Below are positions 1 to 13,500 of a stretch of 64,000 nucleotides of DNA, one piece after another. Source of the stretch: Ficedula albicollis (Eukaryota; Chordata; Aves; Passeriformes; Muscicapidae); contig NC_021677.1 in assembly GCF_000247815.1 (NCBI RefSeq), positions 5,365,690-5,429,689 on the forward strand, in the 5' to 3' direction. The position numbers and the translations under genes are program-made. The notes under the pieces are model-generated. The model was given only the letters and a program-made list of their open reading frames with translations. It searched no databases and was not told the DNA's origin. Each line of letters begins with the position of its first letter. Positions within the stretch are counted from its first letter, which is position 1.

Positions 1-819
1 NNNNNNNNNNNNNNNNNNNNNNNNNNNNNNNNNNNNNNNNNNNNNNNNNNNNNNNNNNNNNNNNNNNNNNNNNNNNNNNNNNNNNNNNNNNNNNNNNNNN
101 NNNNNNNNNNNNNNNNNNNNNNNNNNNNNNNNNNNNNNNNNNNNNNNNNNNNNNNNNNNNNNNNNNNNNNNNNNNNNNNNNNNNNNNNNNNNNNNNNNNN
201 NNNNNNNNNNNNNNNNNNNNNNNNNNNNNNNNNNNNNNNNNNNNNNNNNNNNNNNNNNNNNNNNNNNNNNNNNNNNNNNNNNNNNNNNNNNNNNNNNNNN
301 NNNNNNNNNNNNNNNNNNNNNNNNNNNNNNNNNNNNNNNNNNNNNNNNNNNNNNNNNNNNNNNNNNNNNNNNNNNNNNNNNNNNNNNNNNNNNNNNNNNN
401 NNNNNNNNNNNNNNNNNNNNNNNNNNNNNNNNNNNNNNNNNNNNNNNNNNNNNNNNNNNNNNNNNNNNNNNNNNNNNNNNNNNNNNNNNNNNNNNNNNNN
501 NNNNNNNNNNNNNNNNNNNNNNNNNNNNNNNNNNNNNNNNNNNNNNNNNNNNNNNNNNNNNNNNNNNNNNNNNNNNNNNNNNNNNNNNNNNNNNNNNNNN
601 NNNNNNNNNNNNNNNNNNNNNNNNNNNNNNNNNNNNNNNNNNNNNNNNNNNNNNNNNNNNNNNNNNNNNNNNNNNNNNNNNNNNNNNNNNNNNNNNNNNN
701 NNNNNNNNNNNNNNNNNNNNNNNNNNNNNNNNNNNNNNNNNNNNNNNNNNNNNNNNNNNNNNNNNNNNNNNNNNNNNNNNNNNNNNNNNNNNNNNNNNNN
801 NNNNNNNNNNNNNNNNNNN
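1..819. other. Assembly gap (N run)
   Basis: All bases are N. Nothing can be said about content. The following sequence starts at 820 without repeat-like edges that would explain the gap. Confidence 0.99.
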
Positions 820-1318
820 TGAAATTCTCTTTCTATACTTTCTCAGCAGAAGGAGCTGTTCTAACTGCTTGGTTTGAGAAGGATGATTACCTTTGGATTG
901 TGATACAAGGGTTTTGGCTGTTGTGGAAGTGTTATGTTTTGTGTTTTTCTCCTTTCACTTTTACAGTCATCGCAGTCTTGTGTTACAGCCCATCAGCAGA
1001 AGCTTTAGCCTGCCTACGTTATTCTCTAACATGAATGTGTATGTTAACATCTAGGCCCTTACTTCCCTCTTAAGCTCAGTTTCAGCTCTTCTTTCCCAAA
1101 CATTAAGGAAATGTCTTTTTTTTGTTAGCATTGTTACTCTCAACCTTTTTGAGGCACTCCCTTTGCTTTCCATCAAAGGGCAGACATTATAAGGAAGGAA
1201 ATACAGGCAGGGGCTTCTCCCTTCACTTCTGTTTGCAGCAGTCCTAGAAGTGCTGTTATTCCTCTTGTGGGTAAAGTGGAGGTTTTCATTTTCACTACCT
1301 TTCTGGAGGTGATTTTTT

Positions 1319-1805
1319 NNNNNNNNNNNNNNNNNNNNNNNNNNNNNNNNNNNNNNNNNNNNNNNNNNNNNNNNNNNNNNNNNNNNNNNNNNNNNNNNNN
1401 NNNNNNNNNNNNNNNNNNNNNNNNNNNNNNNNNNNNNNNNNNNNNNNNNNNNNNNNNNNNNNNNNNNNNNNNNNNNNNNNNNNNNNNNNNNNNNNNNNNN
1501 NNNNNNNNNNNNNNNNNNNNNNNNNNNNNNNNNNNNNNNNNNNNNNNNNNNNNNNNNNNNNNNNNNNNNNNNNNNNNNNNNNNNNNNNNNNNNNNNNNNN
1601 NNNNNNNNNNNNNNNNNNNNNNNNNNNNNNNNNNNNNNNNNNNNNNNNNNNNNNNNNNNNNNNNNNNNNNNNNNNNNNNNNNNNNNNNNNNNNNNNNNNN
1701 NNNNNNNNNNNNNNNNNNNNNNNNNNNNNNNNNNNNNNNNNNNNNNNNNNNNNNNNNNNNNNNNNNNNNNNNNNNNNNNNNNNNNNNNNNNNNNNNNNNN
1801 NNNNN
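1319..1805. other. Assembly gap (N run)
   Basis: A second run of 487 N bases, beginning directly after a short T run. Any open frames that appear to cross it are artefacts of unknown bases. Confidence 0.99.
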
Positions 1806-3921
1806 GATACTCCGGATATGGACACATGCAGAGAGAACAGATTAGTGGAACAGTGTACCTTAACTTACTAAAGTATGAAGTGTGAATTACTTTTTTTAAC
1901 ATGTTTTTGTCTGGGATTCAAGCTTCATGTAGTAATCTGCAGCAACCAGGTGATTGGATGACCAAGTCCCACCAGTGCCTGCTAACTCTCTTTGGTACAT
2001 GGCAGCTATAAATTAGTATTTCCCATTTTTTGCTGGTATAGGCATGTTGATTAGCATTGACAAGAGATTTGTATTCTCAGAACCTTTCTCATTTACAAAA
2101 ATGTGAACTTTGGTGCAGGAAAAATCTGAGAGACTCTTCAAAGTAGGTTCTTTATTTTATAATCTCATTAATTCTGTGTGGAGTAGGTTTGCTTTGACAA
2201 TTTTCACTTCATGTTTTTCAAAGTCTCCAGCAGTGGGAGTGTGTTTTCATAGAGTCCTGTCTGGCTTTACTCTGTGGGTGACCTCATGCTGTGTGCCACA
2301 ATATGGTGAGGTTACATTGCTGTTAATAAAAAGTGAACAATAGCTTGAAATATATGTGGAGGGAGGAGAAAGCATTGGAAACCCTTGGGATGAAGAGTAT
2401 TTTGCATTGATTTTTGGTATTGACTTTCTATCCACAGCTTGTCTAGTTCTGCTGTGTTTATTTTATTTCATCATTTATTTACAACTAAGATAGAATGACC
2501 AATGAAATCAGGCCAGAATTTGCTTCTTAGTCAAGATGGTGAAAATGCATTAGATATCTATAGAAGTTTCCATCTTTATATTGATAATGGAATCTCACAT
2601 GGTTTTCATAATGGTTCTCTGCAGAGACAAAGGGTCTTATGAAGGTCTCATCAACAGCAATTTAAGAGTTACTATTTTGTTATTAAATAAAGTTTAATCT
2701 AGCTTAAAAATTTGAGTCAGAACACAGCAATTGGAGTCAGTAATGCTCATTCAACGCTCCTTTCTTTCTCTTCATTCAGGATGAGATCTTTGTTGATTCA
2801 CCTCCCTCTGCAGTGTACAAAAAAGTACATACACACACACAGACTATTCAGTAGGTTGGTTCAAAGCCCATTTCTGAACCTTCAACAATTCATTATTAAT
2901 TTTTGAGCTTTCTGCTAACTTTCACAAGGTTTACTTTAACCCATGTTAAAGCATGTCTTTGCCACTGCCCTGCTGCACAGTCCTGTATTTTACAGAGACT
3001 TTCACTGGGTTGTGGAAGAACTGGTAAAAGCCAGCCATGACCATGCTGGAATTGGGTCTTATTGCTGATAACATGCTCTGAAATTTATGTAAGGATGCTG
3101 GTAATAAAATAGTAATTCACTATCACAAATAACTTAATGCTGCCTCTGTTCCCAACCTCTATTCCCAAAGGTATGCTGTGTACTACAAATTGAAATCCTG
3201 CTTCTGGAAAGCTCAGGAAGCTTGTTTGCAGTAGGACTCTTGGCCTAAGGGCATGTACCCATTCCAGGTCTCCCATTAAAACATGGAGCAAGCTACACAC
3301 CCCCTCACAGTTAGCTTTCATGGCTGGGAAGACTGGGTCTGCACCTCTCTGCTCCATCCTTTCTTTGTGCTCTGACCACTTGTCTTGGTGGAACTCAAGG
3401 GAACTTGTGAATGTATTCCTCAGTAGCTGACATTGATAAAAGAAATGTATGTAAATCATACTTTGTAAAACTCCCTATGATGATGGGCTGTGTAGTAATT
3501 TAGATGAAGAGTTGCTAGAAATGAAATATTAAGGATGTGAGTGTTCCAATTTCTTCTTTTTTTAACTGAAGCTAAATGTGTGACTATGTTATCAAAAGGG
3601 AAAACATTAAATCACCAGTTCAATTTCATAGCCAAAAGCAAAGCAATTAAAATAAAATTTATATTAAGTGTTGAGGCAGGACTTTAGGTTGCAGGTAAAG
3701 AATATTTTTATGATCAGCTGTTGGATTCCCCCCCTGCCTCCTCTTACTGCTTCTCTTATTTATTTCACCTCAGGTTATGCCTAAGGAATGCAGTTCTGTC
3801 GCAATCTCCAAACCAGAAATGCCTCTTTTAGTAACTAGTGCTATAAATCACACCTGATTATCATATTTGCTTGGATGAGAGATGCATCTTGCACTTTTCA
3901 GTTATGTCAATTAAGATTGTG

Positions 3922-4055
3922 TTTATAGGGAAAAATATTCATAATATCTAAAATAAGGTGGTTTTATTCTGCTGATGTTTCATTGTTTTTTATAGGGAAA
4001 AATATTCATAATATCTAAAATTAGGTGTTTTTATTCTGCTGATGTTTCATTGTTT
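3922..4055. repeat. Tandem duplication, 2 copies of a 67-bp unit
   Basis: The block starting TTTATAGGGAAAAATATTC is repeated 67 bases later. It includes the internal ATAATATCTAAAAT and TTTATTCTGCTGATGTTTCA segments. The two copies differ at only a few positions near AAATAAGGTGG / AAATTAGGTGT. This is a simple head-to-tail duplication with no coding content. Confidence 0.9.
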
Positions 4056-6619
4056 ATTTTTACATTATAGATGAAATTAAATTTAAAAAGGCACAAACAA
4101 TAAGACTCGATTGCATAGCAAGGATGTGGAACACAAAAATGTGTTTAGCATGGCTCTGAGGGATACTCGGAAAGGAACTGTTTTGCAATGATCCATAATT
4201 TCCTTATCTGAATATGATATTTGTCTCTCATCCTCTGTGGAACCCGATTAACAGGGAATAATCTGAACCCACGAAAATAAAACCAGTAAATCCTCTATCA
4301 TGTGGAACCACCTGGTTTGAATTATGTGGCAATGAAGAGGCATTGCTGCCAACTCAGCAATGGTGATGAGTCTGCCACTCCAGTGTTTCCTCATGGATTT
4401 TTCAGGAGAGCTGGATAGGGGGTCAAGATGTGATGAAAACAGCTGAATAATGAATTGTTCGAAAGATGTTAAGAGAATAGTTAGGAAAATGAGGGCCATA
4501 AATAGAGAAGAGGGGACACAGTTTGTGTTTGGCAGCATGGGACAATATTGTGCCTGTGTGCTGCACAAATAGTCCTGAGCGAAAACATTACTTCAGTGGA
4601 AAATAGTGGAGTATTAATTTGATATGATTTTTGCTGCTAATATATTTTCTATCTCATTTATTATAACAATATATACTTACAGTTGGTATAAAATACTAGA
4701 CTAGTAGTTGTTTGGGGGCTGTAGGCTTTTTCAGATAAAGACACCACCCCAAAAAAACCCCATACAGTTTTCATAAGCATTTAATTTTTCAGAGAGCTAC
4801 AGCATCCTTCAAAATGCCACAATAAAATGTTGCTGTGAGCATAGGAATTCTAGATCAATTAAATGGGCAGCCTTCTATAATTTATCATTTATCACATCTT
4901 TGTGAATTTGAAGGAGTAAGCCAGTCAATATGGCAGGATGTATATAGGAGACAAACTGGGATAGAGTGTTGGGTGAAAAATAGAGAGTGAAAGAAAAATG
5001 GTGGATGGTGACACAAGACACATGCTGATGATACGAGATATTCAGTATAATTACTCTCAGTATAATGGCACGAAGAAAGAATTGCTTATTTTGATATAGT
5101 AATCCATTGTTCAACCCCAGCCATTAGCAAAATCAGATAAAGGGTATTGAAAAAGTAAAGTATGAGGTGAATGAAAATGGATAGAGTTATTTCTATGTAT
5201 TGCACTGCTTGGGTAATACAGGTAGATAGAATATCAGTCAAAAACAGCATTTCCCTCATCTCTTCCCTTCTACCCTCCTTCTGTGTAAGCATCCACTGGT
5301 ATCTCTCAGAGTGTTTGGAAAGATTAAAAAATAACAATAAATAGGGGGATGAATCTGTTACAGAAGTCTTGCATTCCTTTTTGAGTAGCAGAATTTACTT
5401 CAACAGTGCTTGCAGTGATCCAGGAGTTTCTTTCATAAGTGAAATCAAAGCCAAAGCAAACTTGGCTTTGGGAGTACATTTATGTACCAAAGTAGGAGCA
5501 GTCACTCTAGGGAACAGAGCTATTTTCCTGAGAATGAGGTGATTATTTTGCTTTGTTTTCTAATGCTCAGTAATATATTTGTGAGCAGTAGCAGCATAAC
5601 CTTTTATTTGTAGTAGACTTATGTAATGGTAACTCTTACAGCTTAGCATGAAGTAGTTAGATTTGGAATGAATTATTATGCATTAAGAGCCTTTGAAGAA
5701 GAAAAATTGGTGAAGGAGTGGTACTAAGGGATGGTACTACTAAGGGAGAGTAGTCCAGTTAGATTTATTATATATAACTCTTCCCAGTTCTTTCCCTGTA
5801 GTAATTTGGTGAGGTTTCTATCCTGGGTTCTAGCCAGGGGAAAGCATTAAGTTCCTCTGTTTCCCAGGGGAGAAAATTGTGCTGCTCTGATGAGCACCAC
5901 TTCTGTAAGGGAATGGGCTTCACAGATATTTCCATATTTGTTGGTCTGTATGGATTTGTAAGGGAACATGTTTAGATCAGACCCTTGTCATTGCTCCGGG
6001 TTTCAACAAGGGATAATGGAGAACAGTCAAAGTGATGATTCCAAACCTCAAAGCTTGCAGTTGCATGGAGATGTGCTATGCTGGCAGACTGTGACAGGGT
6101 AGCTCACAATTTACTGTTCGGCTTATCATACCATCTTTGGTGGAAAGAATTTGTCCCACATACGCCTTGTGATAAGGATTTCTTTCTCACTATCTTCTCC
6201 TCAACAGCTAGGAGATTCCCAAAACATCTCCTGCTTTCTGGAAAAATATACACCATATCTGATGGAGGAGAGGAAAAGCCAGTGGTTGTTTATGTCTTCT
6301 CTGCTGTTTAATGTCTGTTGCACTGCCAAGCAAGATTATTGTGATGAATTTAAGCAATATTTTAGTTTGGCTACATGACATTATATCTATGCAAGCATTT
6401 CTTATATCTACAAGGATGAACCTTAGGAACACCAACATTTTACTTATCACATCTGTAAAAATGTTTATTTATTCCTAAATTAACCCTTGGAGAAAGCTTT
6501 AAGAAAACTTCTCTTCTGAAAAAGATAACATGTAAAAGTATGATTATTTACTAACTTTGAAAAAATATGGCTGATGGATGAAAGCACTTAAAATGTGAAA
6601 TATTGAACACAACATCTTT

Positions 6620-6741
6620 TATAAAAATAATAAAAGTAACAAAAATAACAGCAATTTTTGAGGTGTTTTAAGGATAAAATTATAAAAATAATAAAAGTAA
6701 CAAAATTAACAGCAATTTTTGAGGTGTTTTAAGGATAAAAT
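6620..6741. repeat. Tandem duplication, 2 copies of a 61-bp unit
   Basis: The block beginning TATAAAAATAATAAAAGTAA and ending AAGGATAAAAT recurs 61 bases later. One clear difference is AAAAATAAC versus AAAATTAAC. It is a head-to-tail duplication of AT-rich intronic sequence. Confidence 0.9.
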
Positions 6742-7191
6742 TTATATGAAAAAACAAGCTAACACCATTCCATAATGATGGTGATTCCATAACTTATAGA
6801 TACGTGGGTTTATTTCTAATTCCATATTTTTGTAAGATAAGCTTTCAAAATGCATTATATTTGAACGACATTCTTTTTCTGAACTTCTCTCTTAGCTTTC
6901 ACTGCTTCAGAGTCCTTGGCTATATTGCCAGAACTGCTGCTCTGACTGTGGATAGAGAGAGCACAGATCTCTGCTGGTATACTGTGTAATGCTATTCTCG
7001 GGGGGTACAGCAATCTCTCTGTAACCCCTGAAATCTCCTTTGTATGACTCAAAAAAGAGTGAACCGCTTCTCCTGTTCTAGGCTTGTTCCTGCAAAGTTC
7101 TGACACCCAACTCCTGTAGGGCCAGCACCAACTTATATGGGATTACCTCCATTTTAGTTTAAGTGGTCTGATTATAATCAGCAGAAGTTGC

Positions 7192-7404
7192 ACAGAGTCA
7201 CAGAATGGTTTGAGTTGGAAGGGTCCTTAAAGGGCACCTATTTCCAGCCCCCTCTGCCATGGGAAAGGACACCTTCCACTAGAACACTTCCAGGAATGGG
7301 GCACCATGGCTCCTCTGGGCATACTGCTCTTGCCTCACCACCTACACATGAAAGAATTTCTTCCCAATATCTAGTCTAAACCCACCCTCTGTCAGTTTGA
7401 AGCC
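7192..7404 (-). mobile_element. CR1 LINE 3'-end fragment, antisense
   Basis: Read on the + strand, the segment begins TCACAGAATGGTTTGAGTTG. It continues through a GGAAGGGTCCTTAAAG-like block, a GGACACCTTCCACTAGA block and a GAATTTCTTCCCAATATCTA block, then ends near GTCAGTTTGAAGCC. This is the reverse complement of the well-known 3' end of avian CR1 retrotransposons, including the region preceding the terminal ATTCTATG-type repeat. The piece is about 210 bp, has an internal deletion relative to the usual order, and does not code. The short frame across it is not a gene. Confidence 0.9.
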
Positions 7405-7498
7405 TCAGAATGAAGCAGTTTTTCAGTATTTCTCCCAGACTACCTGTCATTATATTTTGCTCTTTTCAGAGCGCTTAATACAGCTCAAGAGGCAGCAG

Positions 7499-7536
<38 letters not shown>
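7499..7536. repeat. TCA/ATC trinucleotide microsatellite followed by poly-T
   Basis: About twelve perfect TCA units run directly into a T tract of about ten bases. The serine run in one overlapping frame is a by-product of the repeat. Confidence 0.97.
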
Positions 7537-10500
7537 TTTTTTTTTTCTCCTTTCTGAAGGACACCAGGTTGTTTCCATGAAATGCAAAATTCTTACTTCA
7601 AGTAGCTGCTGGTATTCCTGAATATATTAAAATACCTGGGTGTGTCAAAGAACCTCTCTGTCATAATGTCCATGAGAGGATGTAATGAATATTCCTCAGA
7701 ATCCATGAATCCCTTACAGCAGAGTGTCCTCAAAGGTATTGATCTGCTTTGATGGAGTCCAAGGGGCCAGGGAGGAGCTGGAGAGCAGGGAAGGTGGAAC
7801 TGACTTGGGTAAAAGTCCTGAATCTTACTAGCCAGGCAGACTCCCTAAACGAGGAATGGCTTGCTTGTTACATGGCCACTCATAAGCCACTGAGGGGAGG
7901 AGCAAATTCAGCAGCGTCTTTAAAGAAAAATCCTTACACCCACTCAGGCACACTCCATAGTAGCCTCTTCTGTTGCTGTGCATTCTAAATAGAAATATCA
8001 GTATAATTTCAAAGAATAATTAGAAGGAAAAAATTAAAAAGCTTGAGTAATCTCAGATAAAGCAATCTTTTTAAACTTCAGTTAGTTCTAAACATCATAG
8101 CAGCTGCTACAGCAGTACAAGCAGAATTTTGACTTGCTTTTCCTAGTTGCTTTGGCATGTTGGAGAAAATGACTGAGCTGCTGCTGTTAGCCAAAATCTG
8201 TTTCCCCAAATGTTTCATTCTGTTTTCTGTGATTATTTTTAATCTGCATTCTCTTAAGCTATGTTATCATATGTGAATTCTGGCTGCATATTTTAAAAAA
8301 TAACTTATTTGCAGCAGAGATACCTTATGAATAAGTTATCAACCACCCCTAAGAGCTATAGCTGCAAACATTTTAAAAAAAGTAACAAGCCTGTGAACAT
8401 TTTCTATTATTGTATTTATCAAATGAATGCATTTAGGGTTAAGAAAACAGTTCCTTTCTGTTAAAAATAACACCACGTTTTCTTTAATGTTAACACATTT
8501 TGAACTGATTAAAATGATCTTATAGGAAAACTTCAATTTAAAGAAAATGCTTTTTACCTAAAAGATCTCAAGGTTCTTTGGGACCATCCCACCAAACCAG
8601 TGCACGTAATTTGCCACTGTAATGATGGAAAGCAGAAAGGAGAGTGGAACTGCAAATGTTCAGTTTTCCTTAGAGAGAAGCAGAATTTAGCAGCATAATA
8701 AAAGGAAAAACTTGTTGCTGAGAGGGACACTCAATAGTCTGAACAGCAAGATTTAAAGAGCTGAGTGCTGCCTTTCAAGGTAGGATTGTGTTGTTTTGAG
8801 GAGTGATGACCAAAAGAGACTAGAGACCTTAGATGAAATTCTCTGACTCCAGAGACTCAGGGAATTGGTCAGATCACTGGAGATTCAGGCTATGGAAATA
8901 AATTTTTTTTTTTTTTCATTTTTTTCAGCAAAAAAATCATAACCTAAAGTAAAGAGACTAATGACTTGAGTATTATTGTAAGCAATAACAAGGATAGAGT
9001 AGGGGATTGTATTGTACCTAGGCAATATTTTAACATCCAAGGCTTCATTAGGATGGATTTTAGGAAACAACCACGTTCCCAGGCAGTTAACTACTGTAGC
9101 TGAGAAATAGGTAGCAAAATGTTGTGATCTCTTTTTGAGAATAATCAATTGCTTCCTTGAGTGTGAATGGTGAAAGTATATAAGCGTAATACTATTGAAA
9201 TAAAGACCAGGAAGGTACTTTCACTTGAATTTTATTTTTATCCTTCTCAGGAATGCTACGATTGTTTGGGGCTGGTCTCCACTGGAAAGTATGACTGTTC
9301 AAGTGTGATTTGCATGTGAATGTGTGCTTCAAAATATCTATTTGTTTAGTTGTTTAACCTGATAGTTGTACATTTTCCATCCCAAGAGGGGCAGTTAAAT
9401 AGACAGAAAGCAGATTTGAAATATTGATACTCTTGTCCTGATCACAAGTGGGTATATCAATGTAAAGCACTTTTACACTGTGCCCAGAGGAAGAGGCTGC
9501 ACCATTTTAATGATGCTCTAAAAGTCAAAGAGATAATACTTCCTGATATTATTATATTGATAGCCATTTTATTGCCTTTGGATTCCCAGGTGATGCTACA
9601 CCAGCCCTAATTTATGAAGTCATTTTTCACTAGTTAGTTAGTTAATGACATTAGGGTAGTATTTCTCAGCCTTGTTGAAAGGGCCTTTTTTCTTTGGCTT
9701 ATCTGCTCTTGTTTTGGGTTCTTTCCCTGCCTCTAAATGGGCAGTACTCCATCCCCAAGACAGGGTTGTACTGCTGCTCTGCCCAAGAGGAGATGAATTG
9801 CTACCAAGGAAGATGGTAAACAGTTGTTGGTAAAGTTTTAAGGCTAGCCTAAACATTTGCTGCCAGTAATTAGTCTTTTCTTACTCAGGCAATTGAGGGA
9901 GGCTGAGCTGCTGCCAGCTCTTGGGGAACTGCTGACTGCTGTGTCTAGTGCTTTATGACTCCCTGAGAGTTCTGGTGCACAATTTGAGAAACCAGGCCTG
10001 TGTTAAAGGTAAAAACCAGGTGTGGGGTATGTTACATGTATGAGAAAGAAGACAAGCAGTGGGAAGGTGAAAAGGAAAAATAGAAAGGCAAGTGGAGCTG
10101 AAGTCAAGTGAATTTTACAGTGGAAAGAAAATAAGAATCAGGGAGAATTTGGAGAGCAAGTAAACATAATGAACAAGGAGCAGCTAAGTCACTGGAGAGA
10201 AAACAGCATGTGTTCATTTTTGCATAAAGTGGCCAAAATTTCAAGACCTGTGTCATGCTTCACTACTGCTGTGCTCTGCTGTTTTGGAAACTACATTGAT
10301 ATGATTCCATCAGCTTGTGAACATACTTTAACATTTGACATTACTTAAATAGTAACACCGTTTGATTTCACATTTTTAAAAAACCTGATTATGTAGACCA
10401 GGGTCTAATACAGTTCAAGTCAATGCATAGTACTGGCCTTAATAAAAAAAGGGTAGAGGAATCCTCCCCCATATTAATAACTATGAATTAAACATCAGAG

Positions 10501-13500
10501 CTTTTGGCAAAGCTGGGATTCCCTACCCCCATTCCCCCCCCCACCACCCCGTTTTTGACTTTCTGCCTTTCCTTTACTACAGAGTTCCCAAAAATTCTAA
10601 TTTAGTTTGGTAAAGTATAAGCCCTAAACTGGAAAGTGAGCAACTGGGAGATAACTGCCAATAGAGTAATTGATTCTGATAAAAATACATAATCTGTTTG
10701 TGCTCTGGAACACTTCATAGTTTGTTTCGTTTTGTTTTAGTTTGTATGTTACTGTCTTTCAGTAGTTAAACTGAAAATCAAGCTCCAAACAACAGATGAT
10801 GACACTACAGTGTGTAAAGGGATTATTATTAAGTGCATGGAAAGAGTGGTGTAGAATTCCAGAGGCAAAGTGCGCTTTGTTTCAAGATTGTTCCCTCGTG
10901 GTTATTACAGTTTAAAAAACAATAGGTCCCTTTCACCTTAGGCTGAATGGACAAAACTCCCATTATCATTAAGAGGTATTGTGCCTTCTTTACATCTGAA
11001 ATTATTTTGGTTTGATGTGACTTATTGGAGAGGACAAGTAGTAAAGAGATGCTCTAGTTGAGATCTGGTGTCTCATTGTCATCTTTAAACATTACAGATA
11101 TTTAGTAATAGGGTTTTAAATTCGTCATGAAAAGAGTTAAGTGGTTTGACAGTTTGTAAAGCACATTTGCAGATGAGAAAACCTCTTTCCTTGGCCATGG
11201 GTTAAGCACCCTTTGTACTGTCATCCCCTCCTGCCTCGTTTTGTTTGTTGGTTAGTTGGTTGGTTGGTATGAGGTGATCACCTGTCAGGTGCTAAGCAGG
11301 CAGCTCCACTGAGATACTTTCCTTGTGTTTTATCCCAGTGTACTCATAGCACTGCTGAGTGCACTGGCACAACTACAGAAATGTATTATCTTTCATTATT
11401 GCTTATGAGGTCATATACACTGTTTATTGCAGTAAAGAGTAATGGTGATAGCTAATTAGCTATAGGGTGTGTGAGTAATTCTGTAGGAGAGCTCTGCACT
11501 GATAATAAGCCCTGTTTCCCTGACTGCTGAGGAGACACTTGAACCCAGTGGGGTACCAGTCCCTTGCCAGGCCAACCCACCCTCTAACACACAAGTCCTT
11601 GCTGAAAGCTGAAGCCCAAATGTCTCTGCTGTTGCAAAGTGTGACCTGATGCAGGTGGAAGCTGGTAATATGTGTGCGATAATTATGCTGTGTCAAGTCT
11701 CATTTTAAAGACCATAAGTATACCTTTTTAAAATAAAAACAAACTTCTTCACCAGCCTAGAGAGAAGCATAAATCATGTATTTTTGTCATCTCAAAAGAC
11801 TACTCAAAGATGAGCTTTAATATTTCAAATGCGACAAGCAATCCATACACATGAATCACAATTTGAGTTCCATTACAGCTGAGCTGATATATACCACTGT
11901 GTGCTTTATGAGTTTTACTCTAACCATATTAAGTAAAAACCAAAGCTTTTTGTGATGAATACCTAACCTTTTACAAGTATTTGTTGATTGTGGTCCAGAG
12001 CAACAGGTTTAGTGCTGCCCTACAGGCTTTAATAAGAAAATTCTGTTGTCAGTTTTCACCTCTCAATATTACTCTCTGCAGAGAAAATGGGTGTATTAGT
12101 AGAAGGCTAATACTGTAAAGGTAAAAGAAAATCTGAAATGCTGAAAGGGTTTATGGAAAATGTAATCCTTATAGATTGCAAAGACCATTAAATAAATGAA
12201 CAAAGTTTGAAGAGACGGATTTTTTTTTTTAAAAATTTCTTCTTCCTTTGTTAGGCCCAGGCTTTTTCTTCCTGGGCTCTGGAACTTCTGCAGCTACCCA
12301 GTGCCAGTGTTTCTCAATTCTTCTATTTATAGTCAAGTCATCACTTGAAGTCCTTAGTCTCCTTTTGAGATATTCTCTCATGGCAGTATTTTCATATAGG
12401 CAGTGAATTTTCTTTTTATCTCTGGATATTCTCATAATTTTTGTTACAGAATCTAGGCCTTTCTTGCAATGAATCAAAGCTCAGATTCCTTCACCTTTGA
12501 GACTCTTAATCCTCTCACTTCCCCTTAGGGGAATAAAGAGAAATGTAGTGAGGGAGCTGGAGATGAAGGGTAGTGCATAAGGTTAATTTTCAGGTGGATT
12601 GGTTGCTGTTTTGGCATTCTTGCTTTCTTTTCAGACATCTTTTCACTTCTTTTCCTTTCATGCTAGAAAATTATTAGATATGCAAGAGCAAAACTCCTCA
12701 AAGCTATGCTCCAAAAGCCTATTAAAAATAGTTTCCAAGCACATCAGTGTGAACACACGTCAACACCTGAGTGTTTCCCAAGTGGCTCAAGCGCTCAGTG
12801 GTGTGATAACAAGACATGTGGGAGGATTTTTCCTGGTTTTTATCTTTCATATATTGATGCTCCCGACTTTTTAAAATTCATTTCATCAAGTGGCACTGCA
12901 ACTGAAAGAATAGAAATGCAAGAATGAGATAGTTTAAGGTGTTTGCAGTGGTATACAAAGTATTTTGCCTCCAGGCCATCATTTCTAATTCATCCCAAGT
13001 TGGTAGCAGTCAGAAATCGCTGCCAACTGACAGCTGTTTGCTGGCCAGCAGGAAGAGATTTAGCTGGTAGCTCCTGCTGGACAGATGTCTGCAATGGAGA
13101 AAGTGTGAGTGTAGCTGGCATGTGTTTCATTTTCAGAGCCTGGAAAATGGGGGTGTACTGCAACTGCAGCTGCTTCAGTTTAGGAAGGTTAAACAAGATA
13201 CCTGACTTTAGGTAACCAAGAACTCAGCATGTGAACAATTAAGTCTCCCTCCTCCCCCATTCTGGGGCTGAATGCTGATGTTTTGGTGCTAATCACCGGC
13301 TATGTTTCCATAAGCACAGTGTGGAGGGAGAAGGTAAACTGTAGATGGCTGTGCAGAGGAATGTGGTAGGAGGCTGCACTGTGGGGTGACCAAATCATTG
13401 GCACTCATCAAGCTGAGGAGGTTCTTCAGCTGTGTTATGAATTGCTACTTTCCAGAGTGTGAGCAATCAATAAGAAAAAGAAAGTAAGAGGGGGAAAAAA

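Noticed and set aside
1051..1902. Long frames crossing the second N gap on both strands
   Set aside because: Most of their length is unknown bases. The known ends have no family resemblance.
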